A stretch of DNA of 20,755 nucleotides from UMGS882 sp045598975 (GTDB taxonomy: Bacteria > Bacillota > Clostridia > Oscillospirales > CAG-382): the NCBI GenBank assembly GCA_045598975.1, contig JAZRVE010000056.1:1-20755 (forward strand), read 5' to 3'. Positions 1 through 6,940 of the stretch are shown here, in pieces. The notes beneath the pieces were generated by a model. The model was not told the origin of the DNA. It did no database searches and saw nothing but the letters and a program-made list of their open reading frames with translations. A program made the translations under genes and the position numbers. Numbering within the stretch: position 1 is the stretch's first letter; each line of letters begins with the position of its first letter.

Positions 1-119
1 CATGCGTGCGGTAATCGTACATGGTGGGCGAAAAGATGGGCAGTTCCACCGAATACTCGCGGCTGACGTAGCCGGAACAGGGCTTGATAAAACCGCCGAA
101 ACCCGTTTCCGCCGACACG
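1..119. repeat. Direct repeat, copy 1 (119 bp, identical to 467-585)
   Basis: I compared the two stretches base by base and found no difference over 119 bases. Identity stops at base 120 (G here, T at 586). The left limit is simply the window edge, so the true repeat may be longer. Complete identity, including third codon positions, means a very recent duplication, gene conversion or an assembly artefact. Confidence 0.93.
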
Positions 120-148
120 GCGGGCGAGGCTGAAGCCGCACATTTCAT
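1..148 (-). pseudogene. Partial second copy of the M23 (SpoIIQ-like) gene, cut by the window edge
   Basis: Bases 1-119 are identical to bases 467-585 inside the neighbouring M23 gene. Read on the minus strand, an ATG at 148-146 opens a frame MKCAASASPAV that runs without a stop into the copied part (SAETGFGGF..., then the stretch ending at the first zinc histidine of the M23 motif) and leaves the window at base 1. The ATG lies two bases past the TAA of the intact gene and I see no Shine-Dalgarno sequence. The unique 30-base join (120-149) does not resemble anything else in the window. It could be a truncated tandem duplicate, the start of a full second M23 gene lacking the membrane anchor and linker, or an assembly artefact at a contig end. 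The sequence alone cannot tell these apart. Confidence 0.5.
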
Positions 149-149
149 A

Positions 150-1049
150 TTATGAAGTAATATACATCTGCGGCGGTACGTTTTTGCCGTCCTGCATCAT
201 TTCAAAGTGCAGATGATGCACGTCCGCCGACTCGCACAGCGCCGTCTCTCCTACGCCGCCGATGACGTCCCCCGCACAGACCGCCTTTCCGACCTCTATC
301 CCCTGCGGCAGATCGGGCGACAGATTAGCGTACAGCGAGGAAACACCATCCGCGTGCTCGATAACGACGACCTTGCCGAGCATGGCGTCATCCGTCACCG
401 ACACGATGCTGCCGCCGCTCACCGCCTTCACCTGCGTGCCGATGTCGCAGGCGATGTCGATGCCGTCATGCGTGCGGTAATCGTACATGGTGGGCGAAAA
501 GATGGGCAGTTCCACCGAATACTCGCGGCTGACGTAGCCGGAACAGGGCTTGATAAAACCGCCGAAACCCGTTTCCGCCGACACGTCCGTCGGTTCCTCC
601 GAGGTCGGCACCGTCCTGTCCGGCGTCTGCTCCTCTTCCGGCGTCCGTTCATCCGGCACTTCCGTGCCGTTTTCCGTGAGCGTCTGCGTCTGTTCGGGCT
701 CCGCTTCCGGCTCGACCGGCTTTTCCTCTTCCTTGTCAAGCGTGTCGGGCTTATCGGACGTATCGGGCACGTCCGTCACCGTCGCGTTCACGCCGCCCGG
801 AATCTCCGTGACCGGCGTGTCGAACGTAAACTCCCGCGCCGAAAGACCGCTTCCCGAAAAATCGCTCAACCGCAGCTCGTTTCCCGTGTCCTGCCCGGCG
901 GCGTTCTCCTGCTTCCGCTTTTCGGACGTCCGGAAGGATGCGGTAACGGTACTTACGGTAAGCGCGGCTATCGTGACGGCGAGGGCGGTATAGACGGCTC
1001 CGCTCATCAGTTGTCTTTTGAATTTTGCTGATTCTTCTGCTTTTTTCAC
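150..1049 (-). CDS. spoIIQ: Membrane-anchored M23 (LytM) family protein, SpoIIQ-like
   Basis: Single-pass membrane protein with an extracytoplasmic LytM/M23 domain. Residues ~14-38 form one hydrophobic segment. A linker very rich in Glu, Pro, Thr and Asp follows (~50-160), then the M23 domain (~165-290). The zinc motif is intact: HDGID (His194, Asp198) and HLH (His279, His281). In sporulating Firmicutes SpoIIQ sits in the forespore membrane and joins SpoIIIAH to form the engulfment channel; clostridial versions often keep the metal ligands. I chose GTG at 1049 because GGAGGTG (1063-1057) lies 7 bases upstream; the ATG at 1067 would put that Shine-Dalgarno inside the gene. It is the last full gene after mnmM and the LCP-like gene, with its own sigma-F-like promoter. 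The SpoIIQ name rests on architecture and promoter; a vegetative M23 endopeptidase is possible. Confidence 0.72.
   Translation of the reverse strand: MKKAEESAKFKRQLMSGAVYTALAVTIAALTVSTVTASFRTSEKRKQENAAGQDTGNELRLSDFSGSGLSAREFTFDTPVTEIPGGVNATVTDVPDTSDKPDTLDKEEEKPVEPEAEPEQTQTLTENGTEVPDERTPEEEQTPDRTVPTSEEPTDVSAETGFGGFIKPCSGYVSREYSVELPIFSPTMYDYRTHDGIDIACDIGTQVKAVSGGSIVSVTDDAMLGKVVVIEHADGVSSLYANLSPDLPQGIEVGKAVCAGDVIGGVGETALCESADVHHLHFEMMQDGKNVPPQMYITS
467..585. repeat. Direct repeat, copy 2 (inside the intact M23 gene)
   Basis: This is the partner of bases 1-119. It encodes the end of the acidic linker and the beginning of the M23 domain, up to the first zinc-ligand histidine. Copy-to-copy distance is 466 bases, in the same orientation. 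Confidence 0.93.
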
Positions 1050-1068
1050 GCAAAAACACCTCCGCATC

Positions 1069-1098
1069 TATTGTTGACCGTCCGGTCGACATCTATGC
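1069..1098 (-). promoter_or_regulatory. Candidate sigma-F promoter of the SpoIIQ-like gene
   Basis: On the minus strand GCATA (1098-1094) is followed by exactly 15 bases and then GTCAACAATA (1078-1069). The Bacillus sigma-F consensus as I know it is GYATA-N15-GGNNANAHTR. The -35 matches fully and the -10 matches six of its seven defined positions. The start of transcription would fall near 1062, giving a very short leader that still contains most of the Shine-Dalgarno. That tight leader is the main weakness. Confidence 0.45.
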
Positions 1099-1112
1099 AG
1101 AGGTGTAAGGTT

Positions 1113-2060
1113 TCAGCGATAGTTTTCGAAAAATTTCTGTGCGCCCGCAAAATCAACGGGATCGGTGAGCGGCGGCGTCACCGTGACGATCTGCGCTCCG
1201 CTTTCGAGCAAAGACGCCACCACGGGATACCACACGGCGAGGTCTGCCGCCGAAAAATCCGTTTCGCACCCGGCAAGCAGTTGTACCGCCGCCGCCATCA
1301 CGCCGTTGGGCTCGGCGCTTACGATCTGTTTGAGCCCCTTGACGAGAAAATCCGCCTGCACGTCGGCACGTGCCGCGTTATTGCGGGCTTCGTCGGTCGT
1401 ATAGTAGGAAAAACTGAGAAGATCGAGGATCTGCTTCTTATTCAGCACCTGCCCGCCGGCGGAAAGGGAGATCTGCGGGTTTTCCTCCGTGCCGTTTCCG
1501 ACGAACACCATATCCTGCGGCACCTCGTAATACAGCCCGCCCGTTTTATCGAACAGATCGAGCGCCGTGCCGGTGCTGAAAAAGGCGTAATGATCGACGT
1601 TCATGCCGGTCAGCACGCGCACCGTATCGACGATCTTGCGCACCTTGCCGCTTTTGCCGTACAGAATGGGAAAATCCTTGATGCGCACGTTTGTCTGCAC
1701 CGAAACGCCGCTTACGGGATCGGTGCTCATGACCGGCACCGAGAGACCTGTCGGCAATGCCGCCGCGAGAAAGCGCTCCTTCTCCGGATCGACCTTGATA
1801 ACGAGCAGGGCGTCCAGTTCTCCGCGTTCGGCGTCATAGCCGCCGACGACCGCCGTCAGCGAGGCTTTTTCCGTTTCGTCCGCCGATTCGCCCTCGCCCT
1901 CCGTTACGTCGGAAAACGCGGGGACGTCTGTCGGCGTCTGCGACGGCGATCCGCTTTTTTCACCGCCGAGCCGTATCCTTCCGGGGAGCATCAGCGCCAG
2001 CACGCCGAACAGCACAAAGCCGACGGCAAAGGCTATCAGAAAATTCTTCGGGATCCGCAT
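1113..2060 (-). CDS. Membrane-anchored LytR-CpsA-Psr (LCP)-like protein, probably catalytically degenerate
   Basis: The 315-residue protein has an N-terminal signal anchor (~7-25), a Ser/Thr/Glu/Asp-rich linker (~35-67) and an extracytoplasmic domain with the LCP layout: AVVGGYD near 70, a strand LDALLVIKV (82-90), ALPTGLSV, the TVRVLTGMNVDHYAF segment (146-160), DKTGGL (171-176) and a late helix ARNNAARADVQADFL. True LCP enzymes transfer polymers from lipid carriers to peptidoglycan and use Arg/Asp residues in an RSDT-like motif and an Arg-rich late helix. Here the RSDT position reads ELDALL, so the usual Arg-Asp pair is missing. It may be a non-enzymatic relative or a binding protein. ATG at 2060 is preceded by AAGGAG. 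It starts 28 bases after mnmM and lies upstream of the M23 gene on the same strand, so co-transcription is likely. Confidence 0.7.
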   Translation of the reverse strand: MRIPKNFLIAFAVGFVLFGVLALMLPGRIRLGGEKSGSPSQTPTDVPAFSDVTEGEGESADETEKASLTAVVGGYDAERGELDALLVIKVDPEKERFLAAALPTGLSVPVMSTDPVSGVSVQTNVRIKDFPILYGKSGKVRKIVDTVRVLTGMNVDHYAFFSTGTALDLFDKTGGLYYEVPQDMVFVGNGTEENPQISLSAGGQVLNKKQILDLLSFSYYTTDEARNNAARADVQADFLVKGLKQIVSAEPNGVMAAAVQLLAGCETDFSAADLAVWYPVVASLLESGAQIVTVTPPLTDPVDFAGAQKFFENYR

Positions 2061-2088
2061 AAAGTTTCTCCTTCTCTCATTTACTCAT

Positions 2089-2643
2089 TTACTTATCGTA
2101 TTTTTCGACGGCAATGACAAACGGTGCGTCGGGGGAATTGACAAGATAAAAGCAGGAAACGCAGTATAAGCGCTTATCGTACGCCGCAAGCATCTTTAAC
2201 AGCCGCTCGCCCTCGTCGTGTCCTTCTTCATGTCCGGGATAGACGGAAATGACGAGCACGCCGCCTTTTTTCAGAAGATCGACGGCGTCCGTCACGGCTT
2301 TTTCGGTGCTTTCGCACATGGTGTGCACCGTTTTGTCGCCGCCCGGCCGGTAGCCGAGATTGAACATACCGGCATCGATCTCCTGCGCAACGTACTGCTT
2401 GACGTTGGCGTGGCTGTCGTGGATGAGCGTGACGTTTTCCCGCCCGTTTTCGCGCAGGCGCTCCCGCGTGTTGACAAGCGCCTGCTCCTGAATATCAAAG
2501 GCGTAGACGTGTCCGTCCGGCACGAGCGACGAGAGATACAGCGTATCGTAGCCGTTTCCCATGGTGAAATCCACGACGGTGCCGTCCGGCGGGATGGCGG
2601 CGTCGTTCAGGTAGCTTTTGGCGATGTCCAGTAATTGTACCAT
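2089..2643 (-). CDS. mnmM: tRNA 5-(aminomethyl)-2-thiouridine methyltransferase MnmM (YtqB family)
   Basis: Class I SAM-dependent methyltransferase of 184 residues, the normal size for the YtqB/rRNA_methylase-like family. The SAM-binding strand and loop read VDFTMGNGYDT (24-34), the acidic ribose-binding position is FDIQ (49-52), and the family signatures MFNLGYRPGGDK (93-104) and YPGHEEG (135-141) are present. YtqB has been assigned as MnmM, which adds the last methyl group of mnm5s2U34 in tRNAs of Gram-positive bacteria that lack the MnmC route. The ATG at 2643 has only a distant AAAAGGA, so initiation may be weak. It is the first gene of a minus-strand unit with a strong sigma-A promoter and is divergent from the class B PBP gene. 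Confidence 0.83.
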   Translation of the reverse strand: MVQLLDIAKSYLNDAAIPPDGTVVDFTMGNGYDTLYLSSLVPDGHVYAFDIQEQALVNTRERLRENGRENVTLIHDSHANVKQYVAQEIDAGMFNLGYRPGGDKTVHTMCESTEKAVTDAVDLLKKGGVLVISVYPGHEEGHDEGERLLKMLAAYDKRLYCVSCFYLVNSPDAPFVIAVEKYDK

Positions 2644-2710
2644 GATTTTTCCGATGTTCCTTTTTTCTGCTTTTCTGCGATTTCGGCATTCTCCGACATT
2701 TTCTTCTTTG

Positions 2711-2739
2711 ATTGTACCACATTATGCCGTGCTTTTCAA
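2711..2739 (-). promoter_or_regulatory. Sigma-A promoter of mnmM
   Basis: On the minus strand TTGAAA (2739-2734), a 17-base spacer and TACAAT (2716-2711). Transcription would start near 2704, about 60 bases before the mnmM ATG, and could continue through the LCP-like and M23 genes. Confidence 0.75.
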
Positions 2740-2743
2740 GCAC
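2729..2743. promoter_or_regulatory. Palindrome overlapping the -35 box of the mnmM promoter
   Basis: GTGCTT-TTC-AAGCAC is a perfect 6-base inverted repeat with a 3-base centre and covers the whole -35 hexamer. The position fits a repressor operator, but no T-tract follows and no regulator gene is nearby. The function is inferred only from geometry. Confidence 0.35.
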
Positions 2744-2828
2744 AACGTGTGATTTTTTTCGTTTTTTCTAAAAATTGGGCATACTGAAAAGCGCAGATGC
2801 TTTTTTTACGAAAAAATGAGGTGTTTTC

Positions 2829-4454
2829 TTGACTTCTTCCCTTATTCGACGCGCTGCGGGCGCATTTTGTTTCCTGCTCGCCGCTCTGTTTTATCTTTCG
2901 GTCGTTCTGTGGCGCTTATCCGTCCTCGACAGCCCCGCCGTCGAGGCGCTCTCGGGACAGTATACCCGCAAAGCCGTCGTCGCCCGCAAAAGCGGCTTTA
3001 TCTACGACCGGAACGGGACTCTCCTTTCCCATGGCAACACGGGTTACACCGCCATCGTCTTTCCGAACGCCCTTTCCGATCCCAACGCCTTCCTTTCGCT
3101 TCTGCCGGATGACGCCGATCTGCCCGCCACCGCACAAAAACTGCTTTTCGGCGAGCCGTTCACCGTGACGCTTTCCGAAAAGCCGACCGACGCCCTGCCG
3201 GACGGCGTCTCCCTTTTCCCGCTCTACACGCCGGAAAACGGAAAAATCATGCGGCACCTGCTCGGACTTCGTGACAAAAGCGGGCTGTACGCGCGCTTTT
3301 CCGATCTGCTCGCCGCCTCCTCCGGCACTCTTTCCTACCGCTACGAGGCCGACGCCGCCGACACGCCGTTCACGGGCGGGACGTATGCCGTGCTGGACGA
3401 CGGCTATTCCGACACGTCGGGACTTGTGCTGACGCTCGACGCCGACATCCAACGCACCGTCGAAGAGGTCTGCGACGCCGGCATGAGCGCGGGATGTGCC
3501 GTTTTGTGCGACCTCGAACGCCGCGACATCCTTGCGCTTGTCTCCCGTCCCTGCTACGACGTCGAAAATCTTGCCGCAAGCCTTTCTTCCACTCGCGGCG
3601 AGTTTCTCAACCGCGCCTTTTGCGCCTACGCGCCCGGCTCGGTCTTCAAAATGGTGGTCGCCGCCGCGGCTCTCGAACATCAGCCGGAGCTTGCCGACTT
3701 TGCCTTCTGCTGTGAGGGATACGTCGACGTCGCGGACAGACGCTTTCATTGCCACAACGTTTCCGGGCACGGCGAAAACACGCTTGCCGGTGCGTTCGCG
3801 CAGTCCTGCAACCCGTATTTCATCGCGCTCGCCGACACGCTCGGCGCCGACGTCATCCTCGACACGGCGCGAAAACTCGGCTACGGTTCTTTTCGTGCGC
3901 TCGACGGAATGACGCTTTCCCCCGGCGCGCTTCCGGACATAAGCGAGGTCTCCTCCCCCGCGTCCCTTGCCAACCTTGCCTTCGGGCAGGGGCGTCTCAC
4001 CGCCACGCCGCTCGACGTCTTAAACACCGTCTGCTGTGTCAGCACGGGCGTTTACGGGGATTTTTCCCTGCTTCGCGGTTATTACGACGGGGAAAAGCTC
4101 ATACCGTTCGAAAAAAAGCCGCCGCAGACGGTATTTTCCGATACCACGGTACGGTCTATGCGGGACATGCTGCGCTTATGCGTGACGGAGGGTACGGGAA
4201 AGGATGCCCTGTGCGGCAACGTTTTTACCTTCGGCAAGACGGCAACGGCGCAGAGCGGGCAGTACAAGGACGGGAAAGAGATATTGCACCGGATATTCGC
4301 CGGCGTTTTTACCGAAAACGGGAAAGAATACGCGCTCGTCGTATTACTCGACGGCAATGAGGAAAGCCCCCTCTCGCCGGCGGAGATATTTGCCGCCATC
4401 GTACGCGAGTTCCCCGGATGCCCGTCCGACGGCTTTCTGCCGGACGATTTCTGA
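2829..4454 (+). CDS. Class B penicillin-binding protein (peptidoglycan transpeptidase, PBP2/SpoVD-like)
   Basis: Monofunctional D,D-transpeptidase of 541 residues: one N-terminal membrane anchor (~8-28), the class B box RKSGFIYDRNG (53-63), a short dimerisation region and a C-terminal transpeptidase domain. Catalytic motifs are SxxK in PGSVFK (Ser271, Lys274), SxN in SCN (Ser326, Asn328) and the third box as KTATAQSG (Lys470). That box is KTA rather than the usual KTG. No PASTA repeats follow. The start is TTG at 2829 with GAGGTG at 2818-2823; the ATG at 2816 is out of frame. It is divergent from mnmM and I find no convincing sigma-A promoter in front, so its expression could be stage-specific. 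FtsI-, SpoVD- or elongation-type roles cannot be separated from sequence alone. Confidence 0.88.
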   Translation: MTSSLIRRAAGAFCFLLAALFYLSVVLWRLSVLDSPAVEALSGQYTRKAVVARKSGFIYDRNGTLLSHGNTGYTAIVFPNALSDPNAFLSLLPDDADLPATAQKLLFGEPFTVTLSEKPTDALPDGVSLFPLYTPENGKIMRHLLGLRDKSGLYARFSDLLAASSGTLSYRYEADAADTPFTGGTYAVLDDGYSDTSGLVLTLDADIQRTVEEVCDAGMSAGCAVLCDLERRDILALVSRPCYDVENLAASLSSTRGEFLNRAFCAYAPGSVFKMVVAAAALEHQPELADFAFCCEGYVDVADRRFHCHNVSGHGENTLAGAFAQSCNPYFIALADTLGADVILDTARKLGYGSFRALDGMTLSPGALPDISEVSSPASLANLAFGQGRLTATPLDVLNTVCCVSTGVYGDFSLLRGYYDGEKLIPFEKKPPQTVFSDTTVRSMRDMLRLCVTEGTGKDALCGNVFTFGKTATAQSGQYKDGKEILHRIFAGVFTENGKEYALVVLLDGNEESPLSPAEIFAAIVREFPGCPSDGFLPDDF

Positions 4455-4473
4455 CGTGCTCCGATTTTCATGG

Positions 4474-4494
4474 AGCCGATTTTGCGAATCGGCT
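4474..4494 (+). terminator. Hairpin after the class B PBP gene (weak terminator or promoter-linked element)
   Basis: AGCCGATT (4474-4481), loop TTGCG, AATCGGCT (4487-4494): a perfect 8-base-pair stem 20 bases past the PBP stop codon. Only TGATTT follows, so intrinsic termination would be weak. The last base of the stem is also the first base of the next promoter's -35 box. Confidence 0.4.
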
Positions 4495-4522
4495 TGATTT
4501 ACAGGAAAAACCGTGGTATACT
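4494..4522 (+). promoter_or_regulatory. Sigma-A promoter of the lipoprotein-rnhA unit
   Basis: TTGATT (4494-4499), a 17-base spacer and TATACT (4517-4522). The predicted transcription start near 4529 lies just upstream of the Shine-Dalgarno GGGAGG, which settles the lipoprotein start at 4552. Confidence 0.75.
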
Positions 4523-4551
4523 GTTATCGAGATCATCCGGGAGGTGACACC

Positions 4552-4887
4552 GTGAAGCAGTTTCTTTCCCTTTTGGCGGCGCTTGCCGCATCCCTTATCC
4601 TCGCCGCCTGCTCGTCTTCCTCGGCGGCACGGGAGCTCGTCGGCGTCTGGCAGTGCGAATTATACGGCTCGGCACTCGTCATCGAGTTTACGGACGACGG
4701 ACATTTTATCGACCGCATTTCGGGCGCCGACAACCGCTACACCGTGAGCGGCGGCACCCTTACCGCCTTTGTGCCGGACGATCCGGAAAGCGGCATCGTC
4801 TTATCCTTTTCGGTAAACGGCGACACCCTTTCGCTCGGCGGCGTCGAATACGAACGCCTTACCGAAGGAAAGGCGGATAAGCCATGA
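4552..4887 (+). CDS. Small secreted lipoprotein, lipocalin-like beta fold, function unknown
   Basis: A 111-residue protein with a lipoprotein signal: Lys2, a hydrophobic stretch (4-19) and a lipobox LAAC with Cys20. The mature part starts with a Ser run, then ELVGVWQCEL and short strands alternating with turns (GSALVIEFTDDGHFID, YTVSGGTLTAF, LSFSVNGDTLSLGG). This is the pattern of small DUF5640/lipocalin-like domains that open with a G-x-W motif. GTG at 4552 is preceded by GGGAGG with 7-base spacing; the in-frame GTG at 4513 lies inside the promoter and cannot be the start. The stop overlaps the rnhA start (ATGA, 4884-4887), so rnhA translation is probably coupled to it. It was not assigned to a characterised protein. 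Confidence 0.75.
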   Translation: MKQFLSLLAALAASLILAACSSSSAARELVGVWQCELYGSALVIEFTDDGHFIDRISGADNRYTVSGGTLTAFVPDDPESGIVLSFSVNGDTLSLGGVEYERLTEGKADKP

Positions 4888-5318
4888 AGAAGGTCACGAT
4901 CTACACCGACGGTGCGTGCAGCGGCAATCCCGGCAAAGGCGGCTGGGGCGTCGTGCTGTTGTACGGAGACCGCAAAAAGGAGCTTTCCGGCGGCGAAGAA
5001 AACACCACCAACAACCGCATGGAGCTGACCGCCGCCATCGAGGGGCTCAAAGCCTTAAAAGAGCCCTGCGAGGTGACGTTATACTCCGATTCCAAGTACC
5101 TCATCGACGCCGTCACCAAGGGGTGGGTGTACGGCTGGCAGAAAAAGGGCTGGAAAAAATCCGACGGCAAGCCCGCCCTCAACGTGCCGCTGTGGGAAGA
5201 ACTGCTGCCCCTGCTCAGCCTTCACGACGTGACGCTCGTCTGGGTAAAAGGGCACGACGGCAACACCTACAACGAGCGCTGTGACGAACTGGCGTCCACC
5301 CTTGCCGGAAGCCGGTAG
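4884..5318 (+). CDS. rnhA: Ribonuclease HI
   Basis: Cleaves the RNA strand of RNA:DNA hybrids such as R-loops and Okazaki primers. The 144-residue length is typical of bacterial RNase HI. The catalytic set is complete and numbered almost as in E. coli: Asp9 in the opening TDGACSGNPG box, Glu47 in RMEL, Asp69 in YSDS, His124 in VKGHDGN and Asp134 in ERCDELA. The basic handle region is present (GWQKKGWKKSDG, 84-95). The ATG overlaps the lipoprotein stop by four bases, so translation is likely coupled, and an intrinsic terminator lies 24 bases downstream. Confidence 0.97.
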   Translation: MKKVTIYTDGACSGNPGKGGWGVVLLYGDRKKELSGGEENTTNNRMELTAAIEGLKALKEPCEVTLYSDSKYLIDAVTKGWVYGWQKKGWKKSDGKPALNVPLWEELLPLLSLHDVTLVWVKGHDGNTYNERCDELASTLAGSR

Positions 5319-5342
5319 ACTTCCGTTTTTCTCCGCGTTTCC

Positions 5343-5365
5343 GCCGGGCTTCCCGCCCGGCTTTT
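5343..5365 (+). terminator. Intrinsic terminator of rnhA
   Basis: GCCGGGC (5343-5349), loop TTCCC, GCCCGGC (5355-5361), followed by TTTT and further pyrimidines. It is a compact, GC-rich stem placed shortly after the rnhA stop. Confidence 0.8.
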
Positions 5366-5391
5366 CTGCCTTTGCATACTGCGGCAAAAAG

Positions 5392-5420
5392 TTGACAAAT
5401 ATCGCACACTGTGCTATACT
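5392..5420 (+). promoter_or_regulatory. Sigma-A promoter of the NSS transporter
   Basis: TTGACA (5392-5397), a 17-base spacer and TATACT (5415-5420), with TGC before the -10 (extended -10). This is near consensus and should be strong. It rules out a transporter start at 5411 and supports the TTG at 5465. Confidence 0.85.
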
Positions 5421-5464
5421 GTGAACGTTGTGCAAAAACGATAACGATAAAAGGAGCGATTCTT

Positions 5465-6934
5465 TTGGAATTCAAAAAAAGAGGTCAGTGGGGCAGTACC
5501 CTCGGCTTCCTGCTCGCCGCCATCGGCTCTGCCGTGGGGCTCGGAAACATCTGGGCCTTTCCGTATAAAATGGGCTCCTGCGGCGGCTTTTCTTTTCTCA
5601 TCATTTACCTGATCCTCGCAGCACTTGTCGGCTTCCCCATCATGGTGAGCGAGCTCGCCCTCGGCAGACATACCCGCCTCAACGCCATCGGCGCGTATTC
5701 TTCCGTCAAAAAAGGCTGGGGCTTCGTCGGCTTCCTCGCCGTCTTCTCCCCGTTCGTCATTCTCGGCTTCTACACCGTCCTCGCGGGCTACTGCGCCGAA
5801 TATATGGCGCTCAATCTGTCGGACCTCGCCTTTGATCTGCAAGGCAGCGGGATCGTCCTCGACGGCGCCTCTTCCTTCGACACCATGCTGAAAAGTCCCA
5901 TCGGTGCCGTGATCTTCGCGCTGTTCATCATTCTCGTCAGCGTGCTCATCGACAAAAACGGCATTTCGCAGGGCATCGAAAAATTCAACAAGATCGGCAT
6001 GCCGGCTCTGTTCGTCATGCTCGTCATCATCATCGTCCGCGCCGTCACGCTCCCCGGCGCCGACGTGGGACTCAAATTCATGTTCGTGCCCGGCTATGCC
6101 GTCGAAAACGGCTTTATCGAGCAGGCGCCCAACTTTATCACCGTGCTCGCCACGGCGGGCGGACAGATGTTCTTCTCCCTCTCGCTCGCCATGGGCATCA
6201 TGGTCACCTACGGTTCCTATCTCGGTAAAAAGGACAGCATCCCGAACAGCTCGGTCAACATCATCTTTGCCGACACTCTCGTCGCCGTCCTCGCCGGGCT
6301 TGCCGTCATTCCCGCCGCCGTCGCCAATGCCGTCCGGAACGGTATTCCCTATAACGAGATCAAGCTCAGCGGTCCGAACCTGCTGTTTGTCACCTTACAG
6401 GACGTGTTCGTCGGCATGGGAAAATTCGGCTCGGTCTTCGGCGTCATTTTCTACCTTCTCGTGCTGATCGCCGCCGTTTCCTCCATCATTTCCCTCATGG
6501 AGGTCATCAACACCTACTTTGTTGACCGTGCCGCCGCAAAGGGAAAGACACCCAACCGCTCCCACATCGTTATGACGGTCGGCTTTGCCGTCATGCTGCT
6601 CGCCGTCGTCGTCGCGCTTGACGGACTCGGCTCAAACGGGCTGTGGGTGCCCGGAAAGTCTCTCGGCGTCTCGGGTTGGAACGATTGCTGGCTCGACTTT
6701 TTCGACTGCATTTCGGAGGGCATCGCCATGCCGGTCGGCGCACTGATGACCTCCATCCTCGTCGGCTGGGTCATAAAGCCGAAGTGGGTCATCGACGAAT
6801 GCGAGGAAAGCGGACACAAATTCCCCTGCAAGAAATTCTTCGTCTTTGCCATCAGATTCGTCGTTCCGATCGTCATGCTTCTCATCCTGTTCGGTCAGAT
6901 CAACGAATTCTTCAAGCTCGGTCTTCTCAACTGA
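5465..6934 (+). CDS. Neurotransmitter:sodium symporter (NSS/SNF) family amino acid transporter
   Basis: Na+-coupled secondary transporter with the LeuT fold. The 489-residue length fits bacterial NSS proteins with 11-12 membrane spans. The hallmark first helix is intact (AAIGSAVGLGNIWAFPY, 18-34), where family members bind Na+ and substrate, followed by SELALGRHT. Hydrophobic spans continue to the C-terminus, ending at VVPIVMLLILFGQINEFF. Bacterial relatives carry amino acids such as Leu, Ala, Trp or Tyr; the substrate cannot be read here. TTG at 5465 is chosen because AGGAG (5452-5456) lies 8 bases upstream and the earlier in-frame start is inside the promoter. It is a single-gene unit with its own strong promoter and terminator. 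Confidence 0.93.
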   Translation: MEFKKRGQWGSTLGFLLAAIGSAVGLGNIWAFPYKMGSCGGFSFLIIYLILAALVGFPIMVSELALGRHTRLNAIGAYSSVKKGWGFVGFLAVFSPFVILGFYTVLAGYCAEYMALNLSDLAFDLQGSGIVLDGASSFDTMLKSPIGAVIFALFIILVSVLIDKNGISQGIEKFNKIGMPALFVMLVIIIVRAVTLPGADVGLKFMFVPGYAVENGFIEQAPNFITVLATAGGQMFFSLSLAMGIMVTYGSYLGKKDSIPNSSVNIIFADTLVAVLAGLAVIPAAVANAVRNGIPYNEIKLSGPNLLFVTLQDVFVGMGKFGSVFGVIFYLLVLIAAVSSIISLMEVINTYFVDRAAAKGKTPNRSHIVMTVGFAVMLLAVVVALDGLGSNGLWVPGKSLGVSGWNDCWLDFFDCISEGIAMPVGALMTSILVGWVIKPKWVIDECEESGHKFPCKKFFVFAIRFVVPIVMLLILFGQINEFFKLGLLN

Positions 6935-6940
6935 CGGATG

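Noticed and set aside
207..1031. Long plus-strand frame of 274 residues opposite the M23 gene
   Set aside because: It is an Arg/His-rich shadow of the real minus-strand gene, caused by the high-GC third positions.
1073..1090. GTTGACC-GTCC-GGTCGAC inverted repeat as a terminator after the LCP-like gene
   Set aside because: No T-run follows on the minus strand, and the sequence coincides with the spacer and -10 of the candidate sigma-F promoter. A promoter reading explains it better.
1071..2117. 348-residue plus-strand frame opposite the LCP-like gene
   Set aside because: It is a shadow frame. The opposite strand has the signal anchor, Shine-Dalgarno, operon position and a coherent domain.
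2757..2785. Sigma-A promoter for the class B PBP gene using CATACT as -10
   Set aside because: The -35 region at the right distance is a T-run without a TTGACA-like hexamer. The evidence is too weak to list.
4474..4494. Strong intrinsic terminator after the class B PBP gene
   Set aside because: The stem is good, but the following bases are not a U tract, so I list it only as a weak hairpin.
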